Notes: generated from the letters alone by a model not told the origin. A stretch of 64,000 nucleotides of DNA from Halanaeroarchaeum sp. HSR-CO (GCF_024972755.1 NZ_CP087724.1:1860001-1924000); one strand, 5' to 3'; numbered from the stretch's first letter, positions 23,885 through 33,518 are shown. Numbers and translations: made by a program.

Positions 23885-26458
23885 ATGAAACGACTCATCT
23901 CCCGTCCGAACACCCGGTTCAAGATCTCCGAGAAGGTGACGGTCCTCCTGCTCGTGATGGTCCTCGTCGCGCTCGTCAATATCACGGTGATCTACTCGTA
24001 CCACCAGCAGGTCGAAGACGACGGCAACTCCGTGAACATCGCGGGACAGCAACGGATGTTGTCCCAGCGGATGCTATGGTTCGCCAGCGATATCGCCCAC
24101 GGCGAGAATCCCGACCAGGCGCGCGACCGACTCCGTGTGAGTATCGACCGATACGACCGAAATCTCAACGCGCTGCTGTACGGCGGGCGGGTGACTGATA
24201 CGCAATTGAATCCAGAGAGCGAGACGGACGATACCATGCCATCGGTAGTTCTCCGAGGTGAATCGTTACAGGAACCACCGGCGGCTGCAAAGGACGAACT
24301 CGCCACCCAGGCCGAGGTCTGGGAGGAGTACAAACCACACATCGTCACCGTCCTGAACGCCGACCCCGAGTCCGAAGCCTTCCAGGAATCGCTGGCGTAC
24401 GTCCGCGCGGAGAACGATCGGTTGCTCGCGACGAGCGACGCGGCCACTGCCGAGTTGACCGAGGTCATACGGGTCGAGCGCCAGGCCCTCCAGCGGATGC
24501 TCGTGGTGTTGCTGGGCGTCGACGTCCTCGTGGCGTTGCTCGGGAGCATGTTCGCCAGACAGTACCTCGGAAAGCCCATGGCTGCCATCGCGACGAAGGG
24601 TCTTCGGCTGGCAGAGGGTGAACTGGACGACGACGCGGCGCCGGATCCACCGGTCGACCATTCGATGCCGCTCGCGGACCAACGCTCGGAACTCGCCAGG
24701 TTGAGTCGTTCGTGTGCCGAGGTCCAGGAGTATCTGCAGACGGTCTCCGGCCAATCGCGAGCGCTCGCAGCCCGGGATTTCGACGCGGACGTATTCGAAG
24801 CCGAGGTGCCGGGCGAGCTCGGGGTCGCCCTCGAGACGATGCACGACGACATCCAGGAGTACATCCACGACCTCCAGACGACGACGGAGAAACTGGATGC
24901 GATCATCGAGGCCTCACCCGCTGCGATCTACATCACGGACACCCGCGGAAACGTACAGCGATGGAATCCGGCAGCAAGCCGGATGTTCGGCTGGTAGGAG
25001 TCCACTGTACTTGGCCAGCACGATCCCACGATCCCCGACGACGGTCGAGACGACTATCGGACCCTCCGTTCGCGGGTGCTGGCGGGCGAATCGCTCACGG
25101 GCGTGGAGCGTCGCCGGATCACGAAATCGGGCGAGAGAATCGACGTGAGCATCTCGACGGCGACGGTCGCGGACCCGGACGGGGACATCGAGGGAGTCAT
25201 GACCGTCGTCGAGGACATCAGCGAGCGCAAGGAGCGCGAGCGAATGTTACGCCGGCAACGCGACGATCTGGAACTCATGGATCGAGTGACCGACATCGTC
25301 CTCGATATCACGCGCGAACTCGTCGACTCCTCGGACCAGGACCGGATCGAGGAACTCGTGTGTACGCAACTCGCCGATGCGGAGCGGTACGCCACCACCT
25401 GGATTGCCGAATCGGTGGGCAGCCCTGACGAACTCGCCTTGCGCATCGGTGCGACCGAGTCGGGCGCGGTCATCGAAGACGATGAAGAGCGTATCGAGAT
25501 GAATATCGGCCACCGAGTCGGCATCCAGGCGATGGAGTCAGGCGAGGTCCAGGTTCGGGAGGTTCCCGACGAGGCGACAGGCGAAAACGAGGAACCGGAT
25601 ACCGCGGCAGCCGAAGAGGTCGCCGCATTCCCGCTCTCCCACCGTGGCTCGGTCTACGGCGTACTCGTGGTCCAGACACTGGGCGGCTTCTCGTTCAGAG
25701 AGCAGGAACTCGCCGGGTTGGCCACCCTCGGCAAGACCATCGGATTCGCCAGGAACGCCATCACGAACAAGAAGTTGCTGTTCGCGGACAGCGTCGTTGA
25801 CCTCAGGTTCACGGTGGACGAGACGGCAGTCCCGTTCGTCGAGACGACCGCCAATCTCGACTGTCGAGCATGGCTCGACGGGCTCGTCGTCTCGACGACC
25901 GACGACTCGGTCACGGTCTATCTCGGCATCGATGAGACCACACCGGCCAAATTCGTGGAGACCGTAGTCGATGAGCGAGACGTCAGCGAGGCCTGGGTTA
26001 TCGCCGACGAATCCAATCACAAACGGGTCGGCGTCACGCTGGACGACGATGCTTCGATGGGTCGACTCTCCCACCAGGAGGTGACCCTCCACCATATCGA
26101 TATCGAGGCGGGATCCGGAGATTACGGCTTCGAAGCGCCGTTGTCAGTGGATGTCTCGGCACTCGTCGAAGATCTACAGGAGTGGTATCCGGGTATTCAG
26201 TTGCAGGCGAAACGGGAGAAGGACAAACCGGTCACCACGGCGGCGGACGTAGCCACGACGATGGAGTCCACGCTCACCGATCGACAGTACGAGATATTCG
26301 AGACGGCCTACTACGGTGGCTACTTCGAGTGGCCGCGGGACAGCACCATCGAGGAGCTCGCGGACAGTCTCGACATCGCTGGATCGACGTTCCACCATCA
26401 CCTGCGTCATGCGCAGCGAAAACTCGCGACCGCGCTCGTTCGCCGGGAAGAGGACTGA
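23885..26458 (+). pseudogene. membrane PilJ-type/HAMP/PAS/GAF/Bat regulator interrupted by an in-frame amber codon
   Basis: One continuous frame of 857 codons broken only by TAG at 24995-24997. The N-terminal part (370 residues from ATG 23885) has a membrane helix (VTVLLLVMVLVALVNITVIY), a PilJ-type sensor region (NIAGQQRMLSQRM), a second helix (MLVVLLGVDVLVALLGSMF), a HAMP-like linker and the first half of a PAS domain ending RMFGW. Without any frame change the sequence resumes ESTVLGQHD and completes the PAS (RRITKSGERIDVSIS, then VEDISERK). It continues with a GAF domain, a Bat central domain and a C-terminal HTH_10 (IEELADSLDIAGSTFHHHLRHAQ). The downstream half could start at GTG 25076 (460 residues) or ATG 25199. 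GC3 and composition stay normal after the stop, so the break is recent, is read through, or the halves work separately. Confidence 0.8.
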
Positions 26459-26684
26459 CAGAGAATGCCCGACTGCGTCGGGTCGTACCCCTCCAGTCTA
26501 GAGATATAGATGCCAAGCGTTGGGCCGATGGTAGACATATAGATTGCATCTACTCCCCGGTGGAGGTCTCGTGGTAGAGTATGTGCCAAGGATATGTTCG
26601 ACCCCGCCGAACTCCCGCGGCGCGGAGCGGTTCCATTCCACCAATGGGGTGGCGGCCAGGGCTCCTAGATGGTGGTGAGTGGCC
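26459..26684. other. intergenic stretch
   Basis: 226 bases between the split regulator and the Cys-rich regulator. Two similar short segments, GATATAGATGCC (about 26504-26515) and CATATAGATTGC (about 26536-26547), could be promoter boxes. There is no gene. Confidence 0.45.
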
Positions 26685-27353
26685 ATGAGTCGGAGCGAAC
26701 CTACACCCACACAGTCGCCGGGAGAATCGCTCCAATCGGCTTCTGAACGAGATTCGGGACACGAGCTATGGGTCGAACTCGGAATCGATGTCGGATGCTC
26801 TCAGGGCTGCCCCCTCGGGGGACGAAGGGGGTCTATCGAACGAGCAACGGTACAACTCCTCGGGACAACCTGTCACATCGCCGTCGAGGAGTCCGAGACG
26901 AGTGCCGACGCGATGAAAACTGTCTCGACAGGCATCGACAATGGGTGTCTTTGTCCGTCACTGTGCGAGGCGGGCCTCACACCAGTAGAGATGGCCGTCG
27001 AGGGCGGGGCACTGATCGTCAGCGGCTACAGTTCGGATCGCGAGGGTCTCGGCGAGGTCATCTCGGAGTTAGAGGGGAAGGCCGACCGGTGGCGTCTCCG
27101 CCGCCTCGCTGCGGCGAACGGGGAACGACACCACTCGGACCGGGGGAGCGCCGGCCATCCCGAAGAGCTGAACCTCACCGAGAAACAACGAGAGGCCATC
27201 CAGTTGGCCGTGGAAGAAGGATACTACGACCGCCCTCGCGACGTCTCGCTCGGCGACCTCGCAGACCGCCTCGACATCACCCGGTCGGCGCTGTCACAGC
27301 GCCTCAACGCGGTCGAATCGAAACTCGTCACGGATCTCACGCGCCATCTGTAA
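26685..27353 (+). CDS. Cys-rich Bat-like HTH_10 transcriptional regulator
   Basis: A 222-residue protein. The C-terminal 60 residues are an HTH_10 domain (LNLTEKQREAIQLAVEEGYYDRPRDVSLGDLADRLDITRSALSQRL) as in the bacterio-opsin activator Bat. The N-terminal part is a small domain with seven cysteines in the groups CSQGC, C, CLCPSLC, suited to binding metal or a thiol redox switch. The ATG at 26685 or the one two codons earlier may start it. It follows the split Bat regulator on the same strand and precedes the respiratory island, so a redox or metal role is a fair guess but not shown. Confidence 0.8.
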   Translation: MSRSEPTPTQSPGESLQSASERDSGHELWVELGIDVGCSQGCPLGGRRGSIERATVQLLGTTCHIAVEESETSADAMKTVSTGIDNGCLCPSLCEAGLTPVEMAVEGGALIVSGYSSDREGLGEVISELEGKADRWRLRRLAAANGERHHSDRGSAGHPEELNLTEKQREAIQLAVEEGYYDRPRDVSLGDLADRLDITRSALSQRLNAVESKLVTDLTRHL

Positions 27354-27419
27354 TCAGTTCGGGGCTCGGAGTGTCGGAGGTGGTGGTCGATGTGCCGTTT
27401 GGGCTGAATCGAGTGCCGT

Positions 27420-27677
27420 TCAGCCGACGATGGAGTACGTGAAGAGGAAGCCGAAGTAGATCACCACCAGTACGCCCACGGCGATCAACCGGAACCGCCA
27501 CAGAGCGTCGGATTCCGCCTCGTACTCGGTTCGGTACCGGTCTCGTTCCCGTTCGGTCGCCTGCTCCCAGTGTTCTTCCCCGATGTGGAGTGCGAGCAAC
27601 TGCGTGGTCTGTTCCGGTCGGCCACAGTAGGGACAGCGATGGACGGTCGCGGTGTCGTCGGGTTGCTGGTCCGTCAT
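27420..27677 (-). CDS. small C2H2-type zinc finger membrane protein
   Basis: An 85-residue protein with an N-terminal single zinc finger, CPYCGRPEQTTQLLALHIGEEH (C-x2-C-x12-H-x4-H; quoted here only as pattern positions about 15-36), a charged helical linker, and a C-terminal membrane helix (LIAVGVLVVIYFGFLFTYSIVG). Its ATG overlaps the end of the large membrane protein gene by 4 bases, so the two are co-translated. Similar small finger-plus-helix proteins accompany oxidase genes in haloarchaea. Function unknown. Confidence 0.78.
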   Translation of the reverse strand: MTDQQPDDTATVHRCPYCGRPEQTTQLLALHIGEEHWEQATERERDRYRTEYEAESDALWRFRLIAVGVLVVIYFGFLFTYSIVG

Positions 27678-29089
27678 AGATAGGGGAGGGGTATCGACGG
27701 TTGGAAGACGATTCCGATGCTCGCCATCGTGTAGAGAACCATGGCGGCGGTGTAGGTGTACTGACTGCGCAGTGGCTGGAGCCGTCCCGTGAAGCTATCG
27801 AAGGCGATGCCGTGGGCGACCCAGATGGCCACCACGTGTCCGACGAGGACGAAGACGAGTTGGACGGTTCCGAACCAGTCGGGAACCACGAGAATCGGCA
27901 GTTGCGCCGGGGGCGACAGTGGATTCGCCGAGAGCACGGCGACCGATGGGACGAACTGGAGGAAGTAAGCCAGGTAATGCGCGAGGTGATAGCCGGCCGC
28001 GATGGGAAGCAGCGCCTGGGCAAACCGAATACCCACGGTAGTCTCGTCGAGGCCCGTGATGGCGAGCCGTTTCGCGTATCGAGAGGCGAGGAAGTACGCG
28101 CTTGCGAAGACCACGAATCCCGCGATGAGTAATCCGACGTACCCGAACAGGGGCGGGACACCGACGTCGACGAGGGGCGTGATGATCGCCTTCCAGGCCG
28201 GCGTTGCCACGAAGCCGTCGAACGTCGTCAACCAGAGCAACCCGATGACGAAGGCCACGTCGTCGATCCCGGTCACGAGACCGTCGTCGACGAGGTGCCA
28301 CCCGGGCAGACCAGCCCGAAGTCCCTGGTCGGTCCGCTGGACCGGTGCGATCCACCCGAAGAAGTGGAATACCCTGGAGATCGGGTCGACGTTCTCGAAC
28401 CACACCCCGGTCCCGAAGACGACCGCGCCCGCCACGGTGACGAGGGAGTAGCCGGCGACGACTGCTGCGAGCAACGCGGGTCGTTCGGCGATCGGATTCG
28501 TCACTTCGACCCACACCAGGACGAAGAGACCGGCGAGACTCGGCCACGATCCGAGGCGGGACGGATACCGAACGTCGAAGGAGACGGGTATGATATCGGC
28601 GAGGAATCGCCACGGATTGAGGGTTGGCCAGGTGTTCCCCAGCAGATAGACCGACATGGCATAGCCTGCCCACCAGAGCGACCAGACGAAGAGGACGAGG
28701 AGGTTCGCCGACCCGGTTTGCGGCCCGACGAACCCGATGTAGAGAAGAGTTACCAGGACGCTCACGCCGACTGCACCGCCAACCTTCGGCAGCCAATCCC
28801 GGCGATTGATATCGAACGAGAGGCCCGACTCGTTGATCGAGTCGATAAACTGCCGGTCGGTGACCATGCTCACCAGCAGGAAGGAGGCACCGATTACAGC
28901 GCCACCCGTGAGCAAGACGAGCCACGTCGGAATGGCCACCGACTCACGGGAACCATCGAGTCCGCTCGCGTGCGCGAGGACTGGTCGGCTGACCACGATC
29001 AGAATCAGGAGTGTCGTCGTGGTCAGCAATGCCCCACGTCGTCCACGACGAGCGGTCGTCTGTCGGTCGGGTCGAGAAATCCAGGTCAT
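27674..29089 (-). CDS. polytopic membrane protein of unknown function next to the oxidase genes
   Basis: A 471-residue protein with about 10-12 hydrophobic helices. A possible signal segment with RRGRR precedes the first. The central part holds WSLWWAGYAMSVYLLGNTWPTLNPWRF and the C-terminal half several membrane histidines (YHLAHYLAYFLQ, VGHVVAIWVAHG), a pattern seen in heme- or metal-handling membrane proteins. I do not recognise the family. It is in an apparent operon with the 115-residue membrane gene upstream (7-base gap) and the zinc finger gene downstream, transcribed away from the cytochrome oxidase genes. Confidence 0.78.
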   Translation of the reverse strand: MTWISRPDRQTTARRGRRGALLTTTTLLILIVVSRPVLAHASGLDGSRESVAIPTWLVLLTGGAVIGASFLLVSMVTDRQFIDSINESGLSFDINRRDWLPKVGGAVGVSVLVTLLYIGFVGPQTGSANLLVLFVWSLWWAGYAMSVYLLGNTWPTLNPWRFLADIIPVSFDVRYPSRLGSWPSLAGLFVLVWVEVTNPIAERPALLAAVVAGYSLVTVAGAVVFGTGVWFENVDPISRVFHFFGWIAPVQRTDQGLRAGLPGWHLVDDGLVTGIDDVAFVIGLLWLTTFDGFVATPAWKAIITPLVDVGVPPLFGYVGLLIAGFVVFASAYFLASRYAKRLAITGLDETTVGIRFAQALLPIAAGYHLAHYLAYFLQFVPSVAVLSANPLSPPAQLPILVVPDWFGTVQLVFVLVGHVVAIWVAHGIAFDSFTGRLQPLRSQYTYTAAMVLYTMASIGIVFQPSIPLPYL

Positions 29090-29096
29090 CGCTGCT

Positions 29097-29444
29097 CTAG
29101 AACCGCTCCGTGACCGGTGTGTTCACCAGACAGCGGTGCTGGCTTCGCGCGGCGTAGATGGCCCCGATCAACAGCACAGCCATCAACAGATCCAGGCCGT
29201 GTTCGATGACGTGGTGGATCCCGAGGTCGAGAAGTCCGACCACCGTCAGCCCCCCGATGAACGCCTTCAACGCGAGGACCACGAGGGCGGCGGCGACGAG
29301 GAAGTACGAGAGCGACGGACGTCGTCTGAACGCCTGTATGCCGATGATCGCGAGTGCTAGCGACACGATCCCGGAGAGTATCACGAGGGTCGCCACCACG
29401 AGTGGATCCCCGAACGACGGCACCTCGAGAGCGAACACGGCCAT
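29097..29444 (-). CDS. small membrane protein of unknown function
   Basis: A 115-residue protein with about three to four membrane helices. It contains DLGIHHVIEHGLDLLMAVLL, with three histidines and a glutamate in or beside a helix. The ATG at 29442-29444 is preferred to the frame 21 codons longer, whose extra residues look non-coding. It is the first gene of a three-gene minus-strand operon divergent from coxA and shares the 301-base control region with it. Confidence 0.72.
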   Translation of the reverse strand: MAVFALEVPSFGDPLVVATLVILSGIVSLALAIIGIQAFRRRPSLSYFLVAAALVVLALKAFIGGLTVVGLLDLGIHHVIEHGLDLLMAVLLIGAIYAARSQHRCLVNTPVTERF

Positions 29445-29600
29445 CGGAGTCGGTCGAACCGATGGAAGATATCCTAAAGATGGTTGTGGCCCAAACCTCG
29501 AATCCACTCGTGCGACGAGTATCGATCGATTGGCTCGGCTGTGTCCGCCACCACGGACAGCGTTGACTGCGTATCACGCGAATCGGCAGAGGGAGCTAGG

Positions 29601-29620
29601 TTACCACAATATAGTGGTTA
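29601..29620. promoter_or_regulatory. palindrome A in the oxidase control region
   Basis: TTACCACAATATAGTGGTTA, a 20-base imperfect palindrome (6 of 7 arm pairs match) with an AT core, 126 bases before the coxA start. It is related to palindrome B at 29737-29751 through the core CCA-AATAT-GG. Confidence 0.6.
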
Positions 29621-29736
29621 TGCCTGGATCGAAAGGGCCGACACAGTGACCCACCAAGGAGGCCAATTAGTAGTCGACATCGCGAAGACTTTCGACACGC
29701 ATACCAGAACCATCTTTTTGTGGTGCCCGCAAGTAG

Positions 29737-29751
29737 CACCATAATATGGTG
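29737..29751. promoter_or_regulatory. palindrome B overlapping the coxA start codon
   Basis: CACCATAATATGGTG, a perfect 15-base palindrome whose right arm contains the ATG of the oxidase subunit I gene (29746-29748). Just before it TGGTGC (29721-29726) and GCACCA (29736-29741) form another inverted repeat. A repressor site here would block transcription or early translation. Confidence 0.6.
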
Positions 29752-31497
29752 GGCGCTACGCAGGCCACACTCTCGATCGCGACCGGCGTGCTCCTCCTGG
29801 GGGCCACCGCCTGGCTCGCTCGGGTCGAGAACTGGACTGCTTCACCGGCCGGAGGCGGAGCAGAAGGGACAGTTGGAGAGAGATCACAGACGGGGTACGG
29901 GCATGGCCACGAGAAGCCAACTGGTGTTCTCCGGTGGCTCACGACCGTCGACCACAAGGACATCGGAATCATGTACGGCATCTACGCGATCATCGCCTTC
30001 GCGTGGGCCGGATTCTCGGTCCTCCTGATGCGGACCGAACTGCTGACGCCGGACGCGACGATCATCGAGATCGGCACCTACAACGCGCTCATGACGTCCC
30101 ATGGGACGACGATGCTCATCGTCTTCGGGACGCCAGTCATGGCCGCGTTCGCGAATTACTTCCTGCCCTTGCTCATCGGCGCCGACGACATGGCCTTCCC
30201 CCGGGTGAATGCCATTGCGTTCTGGTTACTCCCGCCCGGAGCACTGCTCATCTGGGCCGGCTTTTTCCTCCCGGAGATGCAGGGCTCACAGACGGCCTGG
30301 ACGATGTACACGCCACTGGCCACGCAATCGAGCAATCCCGGCGTGGACCTCTTCTTGCTCGGACAGCACATCATCGGGGTGAGTGGCCTGCTGAGCGCCA
30401 TCAACTTCATCACGACGACCTTCACCGAGCGCGACGTCTCCTGGAAGGAACTGGACATCTTCTCCTGGACGGTACTCGCCCAGGCCGGCCAGATCCTCTT
30501 CGCGTTCCCACTCCTCGGTGCGGCGTTGATCATGCTCATCATGGATCGCAACTTCGGCACCACGTTCTTCGCGGTCGAGGGCGGGAGTCCGATCCTCTGG
30601 CAACACCTCTTCTGGTTCTTCGGTCACCCGGAGGTGTACATCCTCATCCTGCCGCCGATGGGGCTCATCAGTCTCATCATCCCACGCTTCTCCGGCCGGA
30701 AGCTGTTCGGGTTCAAGTTCGTCGTCTACTCGACGCTCGCGATCGGGGTCCTCTCGTTCGGCGTCTGGGCCCACCACATGTTCACGACCGGGATGGACCC
30801 GCGGCTCCGCGCCAGTTTCATGGCGGTCACGCTGGCTATCGCCGTCCCGAGTGCGGTGAAGACGTTCAACTGGATCACGACGATGTGGGACGGGAAACTG
30901 GTCCTGAAAACGCCCATGCTGTTCGCTGTCGGCTTCCTCTCTAATTTCATCATCGGCGGCATCACCGGCGTGTTCCTCGGGTCGATTCCCATCGACATGT
31001 ACGTCCACGATACCTACTACATCATCGGCCACTTCCATTACATGTTGATGGGCGGGACCGTGTTCGCCCTCTTCGCGGGCTTCTACTACTGGTTCCCGAT
31101 GTTGACCGGTCGGATGTACCACGAGACGTCCGGGAAGATCCATTTCTGGCTCTCGCTGATCGGGACGAACGTCACGTTCTTCGCGATGCTCGTGCTGGGA
31201 TGGGGCGGCATGCCTCGCCGGTATGCGACGTACCTTCCGCAGTTCGCCGACTTGCACGTCCTGGCGACCGTCGGAGCGTTCATCATCGGCATCGGACAGG
31301 TCGTCGTCCTCATCAACCTGCTCGTCTCGTACCGGTATGGTGAGCGGGTGACGACTGGCGACCCGTGGGATCTGGAGTCGGACGGCCTGCTGACACCCGA
31401 CTGGGAGTGGTTCGAGAGAGAGCGCGTTCGCCCGATGGCGGACGGCGGAACGCCCGAGACCGATGACGGGGTCACGGAGACGGAGGAAGCACAATGA
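29746..31497 (+). CDS. coxA: cytochrome c oxidase subunit I, A-type heme-copper oxidase
   Basis: A 583-residue catalytic subunit with about 12-14 membrane helices. The low-spin heme ligand His119 (TSHGTTML), the CuB/Tyr site in GHPEVY (His294, Glu296, Tyr298), CuB histidines His343-His344 (AHHMF) and the heme pair GHFHY (His429, His431) are all present. The Glu of HPEVY marks the A1 type with a D-channel. It reduces oxygen to water and pumps protons. An extra membrane segment and glycine-rich linker precede the usual LTTVDHKDIG start (about residue 65). The next gene overlaps by 4 bases. Confidence 0.95.
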   Translation: MVGATQATLSIATGVLLLGATAWLARVENWTASPAGGGAEGTVGERSQTGYGHGHEKPTGVLRWLTTVDHKDIGIMYGIYAIIAFAWAGFSVLLMRTELLTPDATIIEIGTYNALMTSHGTTMLIVFGTPVMAAFANYFLPLLIGADDMAFPRVNAIAFWLLPPGALLIWAGFFLPEMQGSQTAWTMYTPLATQSSNPGVDLFLLGQHIIGVSGLLSAINFITTTFTERDVSWKELDIFSWTVLAQAGQILFAFPLLGAALIMLIMDRNFGTTFFAVEGGSPILWQHLFWFFGHPEVYILILPPMGLISLIIPRFSGRKLFGFKFVVYSTLAIGVLSFGVWAHHMFTTGMDPRLRASFMAVTLAIAVPSAVKTFNWITTMWDGKLVLKTPMLFAVGFLSNFIIGGITGVFLGSIPIDMYVHDTYYIIGHFHYMLMGGTVFALFAGFYYWFPMLTGRMYHETSGKIHFWLSLIGTNVTFFAMLVLGWGGMPRRYATYLPQFADLHVLATVGAFIIGIGQVVVLINLLVSYRYGERVTTGDPWDLESDGLLTPDWEWFERERVRPMADGGTPETDDGVTETEEAQ

Positions 31498-32222
31498 CAC
31501 GAAAGCACGTGCGTCGTGGTGTGACGGTGGGCCTCGCCGGCCTCATCGCCACGGTCGTATTCACCACGCCAGTCGTCGCACAGTCGACGACCAGAGACCT
31601 CATCATGGGGTTGAACAGGGACCTCCTGTTGCTCGCAGTGCCCATCGCCATCTTCATGGAGGGACTGTTGCTCTACACGGTCCTCAAATTCCGGAACAAC
31701 GACGAGGCCAAACCCACGCCCGAGAACAAGGGTCTCGAGATTTCCTGGACGGTGGCGACGGCCCTCATCCTCGTGTTCGTCGGGTTCGCCTCCTACCAGG
31801 TGCTCGCCCATCCCGACGTGACGCCGTCGCCGGAAGCCGAGGCGCAACTCCCCGACGACGCCGTGGTGGTCGACGTGACTGCACGACAGTTCCTCTGGGA
31901 GTTCGACTACCAGGACGAGAACGTCTCGACGCTCAACGAGATGGTGGTCCCGACGGACCGGCCGATTTACTTACGGGTGCACTCGGCGGACGTGATACAC
32001 GCCGTCCACGTGCCGGAACTCGCGTTGAAGGTCGACGCCATCCCGGGACAGACCAACAGGTTACAGACGACGATAACCGAGGAAGGCACCTATCAGCTAT
32101 ACTGCGCGGAGTACTGCGGTCAGGGGCACTCCAAGATGCTCGCGACCGTCGAAGTCGTGAGTAGCGCCGAGTACGAGGAGTGGCTCGACGAACAACAGAG
32201 CGACGACGAGGAGGACGACTGA
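31494..32222 (+). CDS. coxB: cytochrome c oxidase subunit II
   Basis: A 242-residue subunit that takes electrons into the CuA centre. It has a signal-like N-terminal helix ending VVAQ, two membrane helices (about 42-65 and 85-105) and a cupredoxin domain outside. The CuA ligands are complete: His169 (ADVIH), Cys204, Glu206, Cys208, His212 and Met215 in YCAEYCGQGHSKM. ATGA overlap with coxA shows coupling. The C-terminus is very acidic. The donor is likely a halocyanin encoded elsewhere. Confidence 0.95.
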   Translation: MTRKHVRRGVTVGLAGLIATVVFTTPVVAQSTTRDLIMGLNRDLLLLAVPIAIFMEGLLLYTVLKFRNNDEAKPTPENKGLEISWTVATALILVFVGFASYQVLAHPDVTPSPEAEAQLPDDAVVVDVTARQFLWEFDYQDENVSTLNEMVVPTDRPIYLRVHSADVIHAVHVPELALKVDAIPGQTNRLQTTITEEGTYQLYCAEYCGQGHSKMLATVEVVSSAEYEEWLDEQQSDDEEDD

Positions 32223-32223
32223 G

Positions 32224-33075
32224 ATGAGCGTCGGAGACTCCGAGACGGTCGACGGATCGAGTAGCGAGCCACACCTCCCTGCACCGGACGACTGGCCTCG
32301 AGCCTTCGGAGAGGCGTCCTGGTGGCCGTTCGTCGCGGCACTCGGTGCGGCCGCGATCTACACCGGATTCGGCCTCTGGCTCGTCTTCCTCCAGGGTTGG
32401 GCTGCCCTCCCCGAGATGGCCGGTGCGGCCGTCATCGTTCTGGGAGTCGTCGTCTTCATCGCCGGTCTCTACGGGTGGCTCTACCAGGCGTTCATCGCCC
32501 ATTTCTGGAATCGCCCCGGGGACGCGGCCAAATTCCGGTGGGGGATGATCCTGTTCCTCGCCACCGAGGTGGCCACGTTCGGAACGGGGTTCGTGTACTA
32601 CTTCTTCATCCGCGTCGGGCCGTGGCCACCGGGTGAACTCCCACACCTCCTCACCTCCCTGGTCGCCGCCAACACGGCGATACTGATCACCAGCAGTTTC
32701 ACGCTCCACTTCGCGCACACGGCGCTCCGCGACGGTAACAGACAGCGCTTTCGCACCCTGCTCGGCACCACCGTCGTCCTCGGCGTGGTCTTCCTCGCCG
32801 GACAGGCCTACGAGTACTTCCAGTTCGTCGTCACCGAAGGGTTCGGACTGGCCAGTGGCCCGTTCTACAGTGCCTTCTTCGGGTTAACCGGTCTCCACGG
32901 ACTCCACGTTTTGCTCGGCGTGGTTCTCCTCCTGATCCTCTTCGTCAGAGGGATAGCCGGGCAGTTTTCGGCCGATCGACACACGTCCGTGGCCACGGTG
33001 ACGATGTACTGGCACTTCGTCGACGCGGTGTGGATCTTCCTGGTCACGACGCTCTACGTGGGGGCGGTCGTCTGA
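32224..33075 (+). CDS. coxC: cytochrome c oxidase subunit III
   Basis: A 283-residue membrane protein with about seven helices. Family marks are WGMILFLATEVATFGTGFVYYFF (Glu in helix 3), LHFAHTALRDGN, GQAYEYFQF and FFGLTGLHGLHVLLGVVLL, then YWHFVDAVWIFLVTTLYV at the end. It stabilises the oxidase and protects subunit I. It starts one base after the coxB stop and shares an A with the next gene's ATG. Confidence 0.93.
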   Translation: MSVGDSETVDGSSSEPHLPAPDDWPRAFGEASWWPFVAALGAAAIYTGFGLWLVFLQGWAALPEMAGAAVIVLGVVVFIAGLYGWLYQAFIAHFWNRPGDAAKFRWGMILFLATEVATFGTGFVYYFFIRVGPWPPGELPHLLTSLVAANTAILITSSFTLHFAHTALRDGNRQRFRTLLGTTVVLGVVFLAGQAYEYFQFVVTEGFGLASGPFYSAFFGLTGLHGLHVLLGVVLLLILFVRGIAGQFSADRHTSVATVTMYWHFVDAVWIFLVTTLYVGAVV

Positions 33076-33512
33076 TGGTCGCAAACGACGACGGGGCTTC
33101 GAACCACGATGGCCCAACTGGTATCCCCGGAAGTCGGGAGCTGATGAGCGCGTGGCCACCCTTCGTCGCCCTCGGACTGGTGGTCGCCGAGATTGGAATC
33201 GTCATGAACCTGGTCCCGCTGTCGATCGGTGGTATCCTGCTGTTCGGCGGGAGTGTCGCCGGCATCCTGCAGGATGCAGCGATGATAGAGCGGCCCTGGT
33301 ACGCCCTGGCCGTGGTCGGCGTGCTCTTCGCCCTTTTCGGCGGCGGGCTGTGGTGGACACAGCTCGAATCGCTCGCTCTCGCCCACGTCCTGAGCGTGGG
33401 GGCCGCGAACCCGATCGCCATCCGCGGTGAGGCCATCCTCCTCGCGGGTGTGCTACTCGTCGTGGGCGCCGTCGCAGGTACAGTCTACGAACCACTCCGC
33501 AACTCCCCCTAA
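33075..33512 (+). CDS. membrane protein of the cox operon, unknown function
   Basis: A 145-residue protein with about four membrane helices after an acidic N-terminus. The TGA of coxC overlaps its ATG by one base, so it is part of the oxidase operon. There is no conserved metal-binding set: no Cys and few His. Possibly a subunit IV-like or assembly factor specific to haloarchaea. I do not recognise a named family. Confidence 0.75.
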   Translation: MVANDDGASNHDGPTGIPGSRELMSAWPPFVALGLVVAEIGIVMNLVPLSIGGILLFGGSVAGILQDAAMIERPWYALAVVGVLFALFGGGLWWTQLESLALAHVLSVGAANPIAIRGEAILLAGVLLVVGAVAGTVYEPLRNSP

Positions 33513-33518
33513 CTACCC

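Noticed and set aside
24995-24997. Pyrrolysine at the amber codon of the split sensor
   Set aside because: No pyrrolysine genes are in the window, and the site is a PAS turn that does not call for it. Mutation, error or simple read-through is more likely. It is kept only as a check.
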